Shown here piece by piece: positions 12,401 through 23,334 of a stretch of 64,000 nucleotides of DNA. Origin of the DNA: Cyclina sinensis (taxonomy: Eukaryota > Mollusca > Bivalvia > Venerida > Veneridae); assembly GCA_012932295.1 (NCBI GenBank), contig JAAONU010000003.1:27328361-27392360 (forward strand). Direction: 5' to 3'. The translations under genes and the position numbers were made by a program. Position 1 is the first letter of the stretch. Each line of letters opens with the position of its first letter. A model generated the notes under the pieces. The model saw only the letters and a program-made list of their open reading frames with translations. It had not been told where the DNA came from and made no database searches.

Positions 12401-15400
12401 GCAATTTTCTGGAAACACTAACTGTCCAGAAGAGATAGTTACAAGCATATGTAAATTTGCTTTTACTGTAAATTTGACTGGTTATAACTTACAACCTTAC
12501 ACTGACATGATGTTGTTGACATGTGACTAGTCACTGTATTACCTTGATCTGTTGTTGCTAAACTTGAACTGGTCCAGACCTAACTCTATTGCTGAGGGCA
12601 TTTTAATGACTATAACCTTATCTTGATCTGTTGTTGATGTGATGTGACTGGCTATAACCATACCTTGATCTGTTGATGCTGTTATGTGACTGGCTATAAC
12701 CTCACCTTGATCTGTTGTTGCAGTGATGTAACTGGCTATAACCATACCTTGATCTGTTGTTGCTGCAATGTGACTGGCTATAACCTTACCTTGATCTGTT
12801 GATGCTGTTACGTGACTGGCCATTACCATACCTTGATCTGCTGATGCTGTTATGTGACTGGCTATAACCATACCTTGATCTTTTGATGCTGTTATGTGAC
12901 TGGCTATTACCATACCTTGATCTGTTGATGCTGTTATGTTATTGGCTATTACTTTATCTTGATCTGTTGATGCTGTTATGTGACTGGCAGTGGCTATTAC
13001 CATATCTTGATCTGTTGATGCTGTTATATGACTGGCTATAACTTTATCTTGATCTGTTGTTGCTGTGATGTGATTAGCTATAACCATACCTTGATCTGTT
13101 GTTGCTGTGATGTGATTAGCTTTAACCATACCTTGATCTGTTGTTGCAGTGATGTGACTGGCTATCACTTTACCTTGATCTGTTGATGCTGTTACGTGAC
13201 TGGCTATAACTTTACTTTGATCTGTTGATGCTGTTATGTGACCGGCTATAACTTTACCTTGATCTGTTGTTGCTGCAATGTGATTGGCTATAACCTTACC
13301 TTGATCTGTTGTTGCTGTGATGTGATTGGTTGTTGTGGATGTTGTTGCTGTGACATCATTCCAGGTTGCTGAGATGGTAGCTTTGGTAATTGCTGTGCAG
13401 TTTTATTCTGTTGTGGAGGATTTGCAGTCTGTGAAATATTACCTAAGGATGAAAAAAAGTAATAGCTTTAATCAGATTTGTTTACAAAAGCTCATTTCTA
13501 CACCAAATACTTTCATATGGTTAAATGAATAAAGGTTCATTATGTACAACTGGACATCATTCAATAACATTCAATATTTCTTGTTAACAAGATAAAAAGA
13601 AACACTCAGAAAATAGCAAAAAATTGAATCTGAAAATAATTTGTTTCTGTTTTTATGACAACAGAATCTACAGAACATCAAAACAACTTTTATTACCTAT
13701 GACTTCTAACAATCAACCTATGATACTTTTTTAACAACAACACTTTCATCCTAGACTACTTATACAATGAAACAAAAGCAGACACGAAAAGAAAGTACAG
13801 ATTTAAAAATTGTTCTTTTAATTCTTTTAAGAGTCTTTTCAGCTAATATGGCAAGCTCTTCCATTAATTGATCAGACCAGTATCTTATTTTGTCAGGGGA
13901 AAGGTTACCTTGCTGTTGTTGTTGTGGCTGTGAAGTTTGGGGATTAGATTGTGGCATTACAGATGGCACTGTTGTTGGCACCTTGAAAATGTCATTTGGG
14001 GCTGGTGAGGCTGAAATTACAAAAGAAAAGCAATAAGGTTTCTATAAAATATTTAGTTTAACATAAGAAGTTAAAACAGTCAAAGGTTTCATTTGTCTTG
14101 TTTTAAGTGTCAGATTTTCTTTGTAAAGAATTTTGCTTCAGTAAAAAGTTGTATGTTTTTTAATATTGCTGTTTTCTTAATTATGACTTCTTTAATCAGA
14201 AGTTACCTGTCTAAGATGAAAGAAAATGTATAATTTCGAAGTCCGTCTACACAAGCAATCTTTATGGTCAGTGTTAAGAGAACGAACTGTGGGAACAAAT
14301 ACTACAGTAAAATATGTAATATATATGTAGTTCATGAAGAGACAAACAGAAATACCAGCACCCTTCCAAAAACTCTGTCAATATTAATATAATACAGACA
14401 AAAACAAAATACAAACAGACTTTGACTGGACAGGTCAGTCACTTTTTGGTCCTGTACCAGGGCCTTGCTTAGTACTGACAAGAGTTATAATAATGTTTCA
14501 GTGACCCTAAACATATTTCTGTGTACATTTAGTTTTATGTAAGTATGATATTTTTCTCACCACCTTCACCAGGGACTGGGGTATGTGCCCTCTCTGAAAT
14601 GAAAATATAGTCTTACTTGAAATTCTGCACTTGTGTGTAAATATCATAGTAATCTTTATCCAGTAGGCAAACTTTTTCATTTGTCCATATTTTTACTATA
14701 AGACAAAGAATTGAATCAGTACAATAAAAAAATTTGAAATGAGCCTTGAATTCACAGCACTTATAAGCACTGATAGGTTGTTCTGGTTCATCTGAATGCA
14801 ATTACTTTTACTGTCATCACAAATTGATCTCAACTCTAATGTCAAAGGCATGTTGTTGTTACTGTAAAATACACAAGTTCCTTTCAGTGTGACAGAATAT
14901 ATTTTTCTTCAATGACAATACTTCTTCATGCTGACAGTATTCGCTATTATTCTAATGTTTACAATTAATACGTTGACTCTGAAGGTCGTATTTATATAAT
15001 CATATCTAAATATATCTGTATCATAACGTATGATATACATGTAACTTTCGTTTTGTTACCTTCAAGTTCATAGCCATGTAACAAGATAAGATGATGAAGA
15101 TCTACAGAGTAATCTTTGGTCTGGGCTGATATATCAGCTGTAGTGGCCTAGAGGCAAAGACATACATTGTTTCATATTAATATAAACAATAATAATACAC
15201 ACTATTGATCAAATCTTATTTGAGTAAATGAACGAAACTGCTATATTACAATAAATGGAAGAGATGATAAAAAGTCAATGGTATAACTTACTGTTTTTTA
15301 AACAACTAGAATGCAAGTATCAAACTGTTTTGATAATGCCCTAATAAAACTATGTAGCTCTGAACTTTTCCCTGAATATCACTCTGAATTTGATAATAAT

Positions 15401-18400
15401 AATTAAATAATAAAACTATGTAGCTCTGAACTTTTCTGTGAATATGACTCTGAATTTGATACAGGCACTAACAGCTATTCTGAAGCTGGAACATTACCAT
15501 TTGTTTGACTGGAGTTAAAAAAAAATAAAATTATACCCACATCAAAGCATTATGGGCATTTTTAATGTATACACAGCATTTAATGGTTTTAAGAGCAATT
15601 TAATACAGAATGAGTGGAACCAAACTGAATATAAGAACAAACAGCAACATGTATAAAGAAGCCTGTATGGTGAGAATGTTTTGAAGTACTAAAATCTGTT
15701 ACTGTGTCAAGTGTTATACCTCTTCATACAGCTTCTGCAGTGCTGGAATCTTTCTAGGGGAAATAACTGACAAGTTTATACCTCTCTGAAAATATTCAGA
15801 ACACAAAGCAGTGAACATTTTCTCTTAACACAAAAATACTTGCTTTTAATTCTATTACTGTTAGAATTTACAAGATGTATTATTTATGGTTAATGCAGCC
15901 AGTCAGTAGACATTTCTCTCTTAATCTTATAAGAGACTATGGTGCACAGATATGATTGAGGAAATCCAAGATTTTAACGGCTTAGCCTCACTATTATGTT
16001 ATTTTTTGCACAACATTAATTTTAATGACTGTAAAAATGTACAGAAGTAAGAGCAGAAAGTTGTTCTCTTAATTTAAACAACTGCCACTATGACATCTGA
16101 GAAATGGTGCATAAGGAAAAGTCTCACCTTGGCAAGCATGTTGGCCAGCTGGTCACTATAGTAACCAGTGTAACGACATCCCTCCATACTGGGAAGATGA
16201 TAGGGTGGGGAATTACATATCAATATACAGTGTCTCTCAGGGGCTAACCTGTCAAGAAATATTAGAATCAAATCACTCACATACCAGTACTCTTCTTCTA
16301 CATGACAAAAAATCTGTTGTTTAAAGCATGGATAGTCATCTTTTCAAAATAAAGTTCATACCCTGAATGTCAGTATAGTAATGGGATCTTTTAAAAGCGC
16401 TTGTTACAAAACCATCACATAGTGACGAACATATGACATTTAACCCTTTACCCCATATATACGCATTTTTACGCATGTGCGACCAGTGTAGATCCAGATC
16501 AGCTGGCACATCCGTGCCATCTGATCAGGATCTGCACTGGTCGCTTTGTGGTCAGAAATAGCCTAATGTATCAAAAGGCGAACATTGTAGATCCTGATCA
16601 GATGGCACGGATGTGCCGGCTGATCTGGATCTGCACTGTTCGCCCAAGCCATAAAGGTGTATATATGGAAGAAAGGGTTAAAAAAATGATAAACACTATT
16701 TTAAATTCTAGTTTTTGGTCATTGCTTACAGGTCTAAGTAGCTAGAGAAATTGCATTCTGAACTCTTCATTCATTTACTGAATATGAGAATAAATTAAAC
16801 TAAATTAAATTAAGCTAAATTAAACAAAGATATCTCTTGAAATTATTGATGCTTCCCAAATGCACCATGTTAAACTCATAATGAGTAATAGTCAAATTAT
16901 ACATACCTTTATTCAATTTAAGTTTGGAAATTAAGTAACATTTAATTCTAAAAACAGTGAAAGGGGAGTTATGGTTCTTGTGCACTACAATGGTCCAGGC
17001 AAGAAAGCAAGACTAACAGAAACACAAGAGAAGCATAAAACTAAAAACAAAAAGGCATTATACCTCTAACTTATGCCTGAAATACAAGCAGACTTGCACA
17101 TATTCATTTTATACCAGAATTACTTATGAAGATGCATAAGCTTAAGTTATTTTTGTAGATACACGCATTTATAGATGTTCGCTAAATGAAAAAATCAGGC
17201 CAGTTGTAACAGTACTGTGCACAACAAGTATTTTACCTGTCATTATTTCTTTTTTCTTTGATATCGTCAAAGACATGGAGAGCTGTACGCAATCCTTCTG
17301 ATATATGACTATGACACTCTCCACAACCACCAATAAATCTGCCATGAAAAACATAATTGTGTTATGCAGTCAATATATCTAAATGAGCACTTCACTCTTC
17401 AATTTCTGTAGGTGTCCATTTTTGAAGATGATAACTGTTAGTAAAATTACATACATATACTGGAAATTGCTGATTTTTCTGCAGGCTGTTAATATTTAGA
17501 TTTTGAGTAAGAATTATGTTAGTGATAAGCCCATAATGATAATTTCATTTAAATACTAGTTTGATATTTCTATAATTTTCAACTAATATATAATCTTAAA
17601 CAATGACAAATGTAATAACTGCTATGCCTGCCATAAAATTTGGTTGGTTTATGTCAATGACTAGTAACTTACTGTGTTCCTTCACTGACTGATCACAGTC
17701 AAATCAATAGGTTCTGCACACTTTCTGACTCTTGACTTGAGAGATTTGACGAAAGTTCTAGCGCTGGTACTTCACCAGTTAAACTACCAGTCTACATAAC
17801 TGAGATAGTGTTGAAAATCACTGTAAAGAACTAACCAACACAGCTGAATTACAGTTCTTAAAACCAGTGATGGTTGTGATCATTTTTACTTACTGAACAT
17901 TGTCCAACCAAGTCAAAAATTGGTGTGTACTTGTGGTCAAATCTGAGCATCTTGTAGCTGAGTCTGGTGCAATATCCGCTGAGAAAAATGTCACCAAATT
18001 GTACAGGGTACAGGTGTACTGCAGAAATAAAAACTGTGAGTTCAGATCAAACACACATAAAAATCAAGATCTAATAATTCCCTACATATAACAGAGATAA
18101 ACATTCAGATAATTATACTCTTAACTGAACTTAACTGGACATGGGATCAATAACTTTGAAAATTTAAATGTGCCCTACATGCAGAAGTTGAACATCAAAC
18201 CAACTTGATAGGTCAGTGGTAAGGCATCCCCTCAGTGTGCAGTAGCTCATGGGTTTGATCCCTAACCACAGCCTACCAAAGGTAAAAACAAGAGCTCCGC
18301 GGAGCGAGCCAATGCTCGTCTGTTTTTCAAGTCAACAATTGGGGCCATAGTTATTGTTCTTGTGTACTACTCCTACAGGAGGTCTATATACCTCTGACAT

Positions 18401-21400
18401 TTCATGTCAAAATGTTGATATTGTTCATACTGATACCTTTGATCATTTAACTTAATAAGCAATTTTGACAAAAAATTTAAGCTAAAAAGAGACATAACTC
18501 CAAAAATATAGCTTTCAGAATAATGCCCCTTGTGTTACAACTGCCTCTTGTCATGATAAGCAAGCAGTCAAGTTTCATATTGATACCTTTTAAATTGTTT
18601 GAGTAATGGGCTACATTCAAGTTTTTGCATGACAACGACGATGACGATGATGCAGCGATCATAATAGCTCCACTTTTTCTTCGAAACAGACAAGCTAAAA
18701 AATGGTACTGACAGCTCCCATGCTTGGTAATCAGCATTTTAATGATAGTGTTAAGAACATAGAGTGTAAGTTCCTGCTTCTAGAAAAAAAGGTAAGTACT
18801 ACCTGTTACTGGATACTTTTTCAATAAAAAATAGCTGATACCAGTTTCAAACTAGAACTATCGCTGAATGCAATTCATACCCCCACCAATGTCCTTGACA
18901 GAAGACGACATGGAAAGGTGGTTAAGGGAATAACTTTAGTGGCACAAATACATATACATAAAAAGAAATTATCTCTGGTGAAAAAACAAACAAATTGTCC
19001 AGGTAATAGTATAAATATATATTGTCAAATCATGTTCGAAACAGTTACAAATAACCTTTCATTTTCCCAATGTACTAAAACAAACAAAAGCAGTGAAGTT
19101 AAGAAAATAGCATAATTATGTCAAAATGTAATTAAGAGTGGAAAAACTTTGCATGCTGAGCTTACTTGTTCTAGTTTTAGAAATATTCAAGTACATGTTA
19201 AAATTTCAGAACTTTTTCTAAGTCAATTTTTGACCTTCAAGTGTGGCCTTGACCTTAAGCTGGCACAAGGGTAAGATGGGTTCTGCACATTGCCCAGTTG
19301 GGGTGAACATTTGAGTCAAGTTTGAAGAAAATCCTTCTATTAGTATAGAATTTATAGAGTGGACACGACATATTGTCTAGTATTGATTGTAAGTAAATTA
19401 AAAAACTTAAAAAGGGGCATAACTTTGTCAAAATGCAATACAGTTATGAAACTTGACCTGCATATCTTACTTGTGATACCTCATATATCTTTTAAGTTTG
19501 AAGCAAATACCTGTGCTAGTTTCAGAAATATTCAAATACATGTTAAAATTTAAGAACATTTTCCAAGTCAATTTTGACCTTCAAGTGTGACCTTGACCTT
19601 AAGCCGGCACAAAGGTAACATGGGTTCTGCAAATAACTTTGTTGAGTTGAACATTTGAGTAAAGTTTGAAGAAATTTCTTCCATTAGTATAGGATTTATA
19701 GAGCGGACACGACATATTGTCTAATATTTGATTGTATGTAAATTTGAAGACTTAAAAAGGGGCATAACTTTGTCAAAATGCAATACAGTTATGAAACTTG
19801 ACCTGCATATCCTAATTGTGACACTTCATATATATTTTAAGTTTCAAGCAAATATGTTTTCTAGTTTCAGAAATATTCAAATACATTTTAAAATTTAAGA
19901 ATATTTTCTAAGTCAATTTTTGACCTTCAAGTGTGACTTTGACCTTAAGCAGGCAAAAGGGTAACTCGGGTTCTGCACATCCCCTTGTTGAGGTGAACAT
20001 TTGAGCCAAGATTAAAGAAAATCTTTCAATTAGTGTAGGACTTACAGAGCGGACACAACATAATGTCTAATATTTGATTGTTTGATATTTGACCTTCGAT
20101 TGTGACCTTGACCTTGAGCTGACACATGGGCAACATGGGTTCTGCACATCCCCTTGTTGAGGTGAACATTTCAGCCAAGTTTGAAGAAAATCCTTCAATT
20201 GGTATAGGATTTATAGAGCGGACACGATAATGGAGACGGACGGACGGACCGACCGACCGATGGACGCGACAAAGCGATTCCATTATAGCCCCCCCCCCCC
20301 ACATTTTGTGGTGGGGGTATAATAATTTGCAATGTTCAATACAGCTTTTTATCTGTATTCAATCACCATGAGCATTAGCTGGCAAGCAAGCAGACAGTAT
20401 GTCTGCTTTCAGATACAATATAAAAACTTACATCATCTCCATAATCAATAGGATCAGGAGGGCCACCATTGAATTTCCTGGAATGAAAATTGTGACAGAT
20501 CTGATTAACGGGAAGTTATTCTTTACGTTAGTTCCAGATGAAGATTCAAATCAAAATACCTTAAACATAGTCTAACAATTTTTAAACTAAGTCTAGGCTA
20601 GTGCTAGGATTAAAATGTTAACAGCCAGACATAAACTATGTTGGCTACTAGATCAAACTTTTTAGTAGCCGGATTCTTAAAATACAATAAAAGTTCTACT
20701 AATGAGACTAGTCAAAAAGTGGTTCTTTTAACAAACTAGTCTTCACAACAGACATTTTTCGTTCTAAATTTTAAATTTTTTTTTTTAAAGGCAACTGACA
20801 ATGCAAAATAAGAAGATTTCAGTCGATTTAAAACACCCGATCTACTGGAAGGGTGACAGATGCTTTAGTGTCGTCATGTGCCACTGTCTTTGTGTCTTTG
20901 TGTACCCCTTTCAAGACTTTTAACACCACTTTTGATTGTAAAGTACTCATGGATAGTGAATTTTGCTATGAATGACTACTGTAGCTGCTACTTAAGGCAA
21001 GTGTTGAAACTCACCTGAAACAGTTGAACTACTCAACTAGTCAAGAAATTCTCATGAATATATGAATAGAATTCAACACTGAGGCAATATGGTTTCATGA
21101 CACTTTAAGCAATTGACAAAAATAACACTCTTGAAAAGAAACGGCACAACATCGGACCTCTGTCTGCGTTAATTTCAATTTAATTACAGAATTACTTAAC
21201 AGTGATCATGATTATTTATGACAATAAAAATATTATCCTTGCCCTATGACAAAAAGGCAGTTGAATGTAAAATATATCAAAACCTCTGAAAATAGCAGTG
21301 GTGCATAAAATGATTAAGACACTGGCACAGAAGAACATGAATGAGGATCATATTTGCGAGAAAAATTTTAATGGCTTACAGACACTTCATCCCATCCCCC

Positions 21401-22510
21401 AGACACTTCACCCCTAGCCATTTTTCCAGACACTTCCCCCCAACCCCCAGACACTTCACCCCTTTTTTTAATGAAAATTCACCCCCATTTTTTTTCACTT
21501 TCAGACAATTAAAGGTGTTAATAGTTACATGTATTTGTGTATTTTGAGTCATTTAGCATTTTTAATAGTTTTGTCATCTGAATTTGGTGTTTGGCTGGGA
21601 ATAGGGTCATTGCATGAATGTCTCTGTTGATATCAACTAATAATTTCAATATAATTATTGATGTTTAACTACTGCAATGGTTGCAAAAAAAAGGTTGTCA
21701 ATATATAATTACCTGTAACCCTAACAATTCCTCTGAAATGAATAAATTTATTTTTCTTATTAGGTAAATATTATATCAGAAGAATTAACTTATGTTTTAT
21801 TCAATACAGTAAATGTAATCCTTTTCACACCTCCTTCTATCTACAATTGATAACATTAACTGTACAGGATGAAGGACTAATATATTTCTATATGCCTTTA
21901 ATGGCCAAAAACTGAAGTTGTCAATTAATCAAATTAAGTATTAATCTGAAATACTTGCAGTTTTAATTCAGAGGTACCTATGTTACAGCAGTGCTACTTT
22001 GTGTTCTGTTTAATGTGTCAATTTGTTTTATTTGTGATGAATGTTATTTATACTGTTTAAATGTTGACATAAATAAATTGAATGTTGACATATATAAATT
22101 GTCCTTCATGTTTTTTGTTTGTTTGAATTACTTTATGTTTTGAAACAGAAATATAACGAGAATAAATTGTCTGTCATGTTTTTTGTTTGATATACAAAAA
22201 TACCTGCATACATTCATAAAGTTTTTCAGGGATGTGTGTGTGTGTGTGTGGGGGGGGGGGATGTCTTGTGGGGGTGAAGTGTCTGCAAAGTTTGGGGGTG
22301 AAAGTCTGGGGGTGAAGTGTCTTGCTAGCAATTTGAATATTTACACACAATCAGGGTCTGTTCTCAATTGGTAGTCCTTTGAAAATAATAAACTTACTCC
22401 AAAGTTGGCAATATATAATTTGTCTTAAGGTCTTCGATGTAGGCACCCAGATTTGCTGTTCCTTCCACGACAAACACGACATCTGCTGGTGTTTTGTCTA
22501 GAGCCACCAT
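345..22510 (-). CDS. MED25: Mediator complex subunit 25 (MED25), 17 exons joined, 3' end open
   Basis: MED25 couples DNA-bound activators to RNA polymerase II through Mediator in the nucleus. Exons, in transcript order: 22398-22510, 20432-20477, 17894-18018, 17237-17338, 16128-16248, 15720-15785, 15060-15147, 14561-14593, 13909-14010, 13300-13442, 12061-12213, 11410-11650, 9445-9585, 8839-8944, 7857-8028, 5604-5762, 345-461. All have AG/GT borders, and phases carry through to 2028 bases (676 codons); human MED25 is about 750 residues. Landmarks recalling the vertebrate protein are [16 protein letters not shown], the FNGGPP stretch, [18 protein letters not shown] and ISPRKIPAL (vWA part), and [17 protein letters not shown] and YKVMGSGF (ACID part). 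After exon 17 the donor GTTAGT implies at least one more exon. A possible terminal exon at 33-161 (42 codons, then TAG) fits in phase but its peptide is not recognisable, so the true C-terminus may be outside the window. Identity is firm; individual weak donors (exons 12 and 14) are less so. Confidence 0.9.
2008..2250 (-). repeat. tRNA-derived SINE, minus orientation
   Basis: On the minus strand the head reads GGAGCAGATGTGGTCCAGTG, followed by GTAACGCGCTGG and a B-box-like GATCCCC region near 2175-2250. It then runs into the family body (TCTCATC..., GTGTCTCTGGAATGGGATGC, TTTCTGTATCTTGCACTA). Three other copies of this family occur in the window (23335, 26785, 47840), so it is a repeat and not a functional tRNA. 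Confidence 0.75.
3189..3396. mobile_element. 208-bp MITE with TTAA ends
   Basis: Terminal inverted repeats TTAACCCTTTACTCCATGGA and its complement bound the element, with a TTAA at each edge. The interior holds further palindromic blocks built on GTGTAGATCCAGATCAG. No coding capacity. A related copy lies at 16440-16681. TTAA target sites are typical of piggyBac- or Kolobok-type elements; which of these mobilised it cannot be told. Confidence 0.8.
5604..9585 (-). CDS. MED25: MED25 exons 13-16, ACID (PTOV-like) activator-binding domain
   Basis: Exon 13 (9445-9585) ends [13 protein letters not shown]. Exon 14 (8839-8944) gives [20 protein letters not shown] and [14 protein letters not shown]. 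Exon 15 (7857-8028) gives [20 protein letters not shown], then [20 protein letters not shown] and [10 protein letters not shown]. Exon 16 (5604-5762) gives [40 protein letters not shown] and TQHKQR. These align in order with the vertebrate ACID beta-barrel ([63 protein letters not shown]). In vertebrates this domain binds activators such as VP16 and ETV factors; the same role here is inferred. Confidence 0.92.
6163..7613. repeat. 10-copy tandem array of 144-147-bp units inside a TATGCCCCC-type element
   Basis: The unit contains TCTCTAGTTATTGATCGGAA, then TTGACCTTTGACCTAATGAC and GTCATCTACTGGTGATGACC. Copies begin near 6211, 6355, 6499, 6643, 6790, 6935, 7081, 7225, 7370 and 7515; the last two are more divergent. 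The array is bounded by ATGCCCCCC on the left and GGGGGCATAA on the right, which look like short inverted ends. It sits in the MED25 intron between exons 15 and 16. No open frame of interest. Confidence 0.8.
9893..11272. mobile_element. Possible degenerate DNA transposon in MED25 intron 12
   Basis: The left edge ATTAGCGATTGCAATGAGTA matches the reverse complement of the right edge (ACTAGGGATGGCAGTGAGTA) at most positions. CCAAGTACTTGA occurs inside the left end and AACCAAGTACTTGATTGG inside the right. No transposase frame and no convincing target duplication were seen, so the borders are approximate. Confidence 0.35.
11410..12213 (-). CDS. MED25: MED25 exons 11 and 12, Met/Gly/Gln-rich linker
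   Basis: Exon 11 (12061-12213, 51 codons) reads [20 protein letters not shown] and ends ...GINSTASQ before GTAAGG. Exon 12 (11410-11650) starts [20 protein letters not shown] and ends ...SVAPST in phase 1 before GTTACA. This donor is weak, but the phase joins exactly to exon 13 ([13 protein letters not shown]). The composition (Met, Gly, Gln, Pro, Asn) is that of a disordered Mediator linker; no catalytic or folded motif is visible. Confidence 0.8.
12541..13330 (-). repeat. 42-bp minisatellite, 18 copies, at the exon 10/intron 10 border of MED25
   Basis: On the minus strand the unit contains CAACAACAGATCAAGGTAAG followed by GTTATAGCCAATCACAT. The 42-base period is a multiple of three, so a 14-residue repeat ([18 protein letters not shown]) stays open in a frame different from MED25 through 12539-13168. 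I treat that open frame as a by-product, because in the MED25 frame each unit contains TAG. Fourteen of 18 copies keep the GT of the donor; the copies at about 12605, 12958, 13005 and 13048 have AT instead. Confidence 0.85.
13300..13442 (-). CDS. MED25: MED25 exon 10, Gln/Pro-rich linker ending in a minisatellite unit
   Basis: The peptide is [21 protein letters not shown], then [20 protein letters not shown] and finally QQQQIK. It is the low-complexity linker between the vWA and ACID domains. The last 30 bases of the exon and the GTAAGG donor are the first copy of a 42-bp tandem repeat that runs on into the intron for 17 more copies. In this reading frame every downstream copy meets TAG shortly after its donor-like site, so only this first donor keeps the protein open. 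Confidence 0.85.
15340..15460. repeat. Short tandem duplication in MED25 intron 6
   Basis: AATAAAACTATGTAGCTCTG followed by AACTTTT and a GAATAT...ACTCTGAATTTGATA tail appears twice with a period of about 67 bases. It is intronic and has no coding meaning. Confidence 0.6.
16128..16248 (-). CDS. MED25: MED25 exon 5, core of the vWA-like domain
   Basis: It encodes [24 protein letters not shown] followed by [17 protein letters not shown]. The hydrophobic strand [10 protein letters not shown] is the clearest MED25 signature in the window (human: [10 protein letters not shown]). The exon is 121 bases, enters in phase 2 and leaves in phase 0 before GTGAGA. The neighbouring exon 4 (17237-17338) supplies [20 protein letters not shown] and exon 6 (15720-15785) supplies [19 protein letters not shown], giving the rest of the fold. 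Confidence 0.9.
16440..16681. mobile_element. 242-bp MITE with TTAA ends, second copy
   Basis: The ends are TTAACCCTTTACCCCATATA on the left and a GAAAGGGTTAA edge on the right. The interior carries paired GTGTAGATCCAGATCAG and CTGATCAGGATCTGCACTGG blocks that can fold on themselves. It is clearly related to 3189-3396 but has diverged and is 34 bases longer. It lies in MED25 intron 4. Confidence 0.8.
18170..18290 (+). repeat. Possible second tRNA-derived SINE head
   Basis: GATAGGTCAGTGGTAAGGCA resembles an A box and GGGTTTGATCCCTA resembles a B box about 40 bases later. The body is not recognisable and directly abuts another repeat (AAGAGCTCCGCGGAGCGAGC at 18292), so this call is weak. Confidence 0.35.
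18285..20327. repeat. Bivalve-type interspersed repeats with a ~350-bp internal tandem unit
   Basis: The left part starts AAGAGCTCCGCGGAGCGAGC and reaches AATAGCTCCACTTTTTCTTC near 18690. The right part (about 19110-20327) repeats a unit containing GTCAATTTTTGACCTTCAAG, then TGTGACCTTGACCTTAAGC and GGGTTCTGCACAT at about 19215, 19566, 19913 and, shorter, 20085. It ends in GACGGACGGACGGACCGACC, a C homopolymer and GTGGTGGGGGTATAATAATT. It fills the intron between MED25 exons 2 and 3. No transposase is visible. Confidence 0.7.
21368..22329. mobile_element. ~960-bp inverted-repeat element in MED25 intron 1
   Basis: The left side repeats CAGACACTTCACCCC several times (21378-21470), and the right side repeats its complement GGGGGTGAAGTGTCT (22265-22321). 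The centre is AT-rich and contains a duplicated AAATTGTC..TCATGTTTTTTG block. There is no open frame of substance and no clear target duplication. A fold-back or non-autonomous DNA transposon is the best reading. Confidence 0.5.
22398..22510 (-). CDS. MED25: MED25 exon 1, start codon and first vWA strand
   Basis: ATG at 22508-22510 opens [10 protein letters not shown], followed by the first beta strand of the vWA-like fold ([18 protein letters not shown]) and NYILPTLE. The exon ends in phase 2 at a strong GTAAGT donor. Human MED25 carries an extra N-terminal stretch of about ten residues before the same strand, so this start is close to the family's usual one. The acidic metal-site residue of true integrin-type vWA domains is replaced here by E-G-T, as in other MED25 proteins. 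Confidence 0.9.
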
Positions 22511-23334
22511 AATGATAAATACTTTACCTTTTATTTTAAAAAAAGGCAATTAAAAAGGTAAATTTCAATATTTATATCAGAACGGATGTGAGAAAAGAAA
22601 AACTCAGAATATGTTGGATTTCCCCATCTTTAATCAGAATTGCATTTTTTTTTATTCACCGGAAGTGCCTTGCAACTTATATACCTGTTCTTACACTTAC
22701 AGAAAATAGTACCAAGATAAATATGTTCATTCAACAGAAAAGGGGCAATAAAATATTAAACTGTTCGAACTTCTTAACAAACATTTTTTTCTGCAAGTAA
22801 TCTAAAGTATTTCTTTGATTCTATTTACAGTTAATGTTTATGACTCAATGATAGTAATACGCACGGACCATAGACTGGTTAATATTTTTGTAGGATAATG
22901 ACAAGAGAAATTTTTCATCATTCTGTTGCATATGCCTTATAGTTCACGACGCTCAACTTGTGCCAAACAGTTGAACAGCATCCAGATATTTTCAAATTTT
23001 GAGGCTATTTATCTATGTATTTGAACAATTATCATTAGTGGCTCAAGTGAACCAACGAATAGGCTGTTTCTAAAAGATAGAAAAAGCGCCACGCCTTCTT
23101 AAACAGATCATTCCATATCTTTTGTAAGGGGGAAACTGGTATAATTCCAAACAACTTCCCTTAAGGTCACTGACAAGCTGAAGGCGTTAGGGGTACTAAG
23201 AATAACAAAATAGAAAAAAAAAAGAAATACAATCACAGGTCCTCTAGAAGTGTCGCAACTTTTATTTAAAACAACAACAACAACAAACAACCGAATTTAT
23301 CAAACTTTCATTAGCATCGCTCAAAGACATAAAT

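Noticed and set aside
12539..13168. 209-residue open frame of [14 protein letters not shown] repeats as a protein
   Set aside because: It is the 42-bp minisatellite read in a frame other than that of MED25; the divisible-by-three unit explains the openness.
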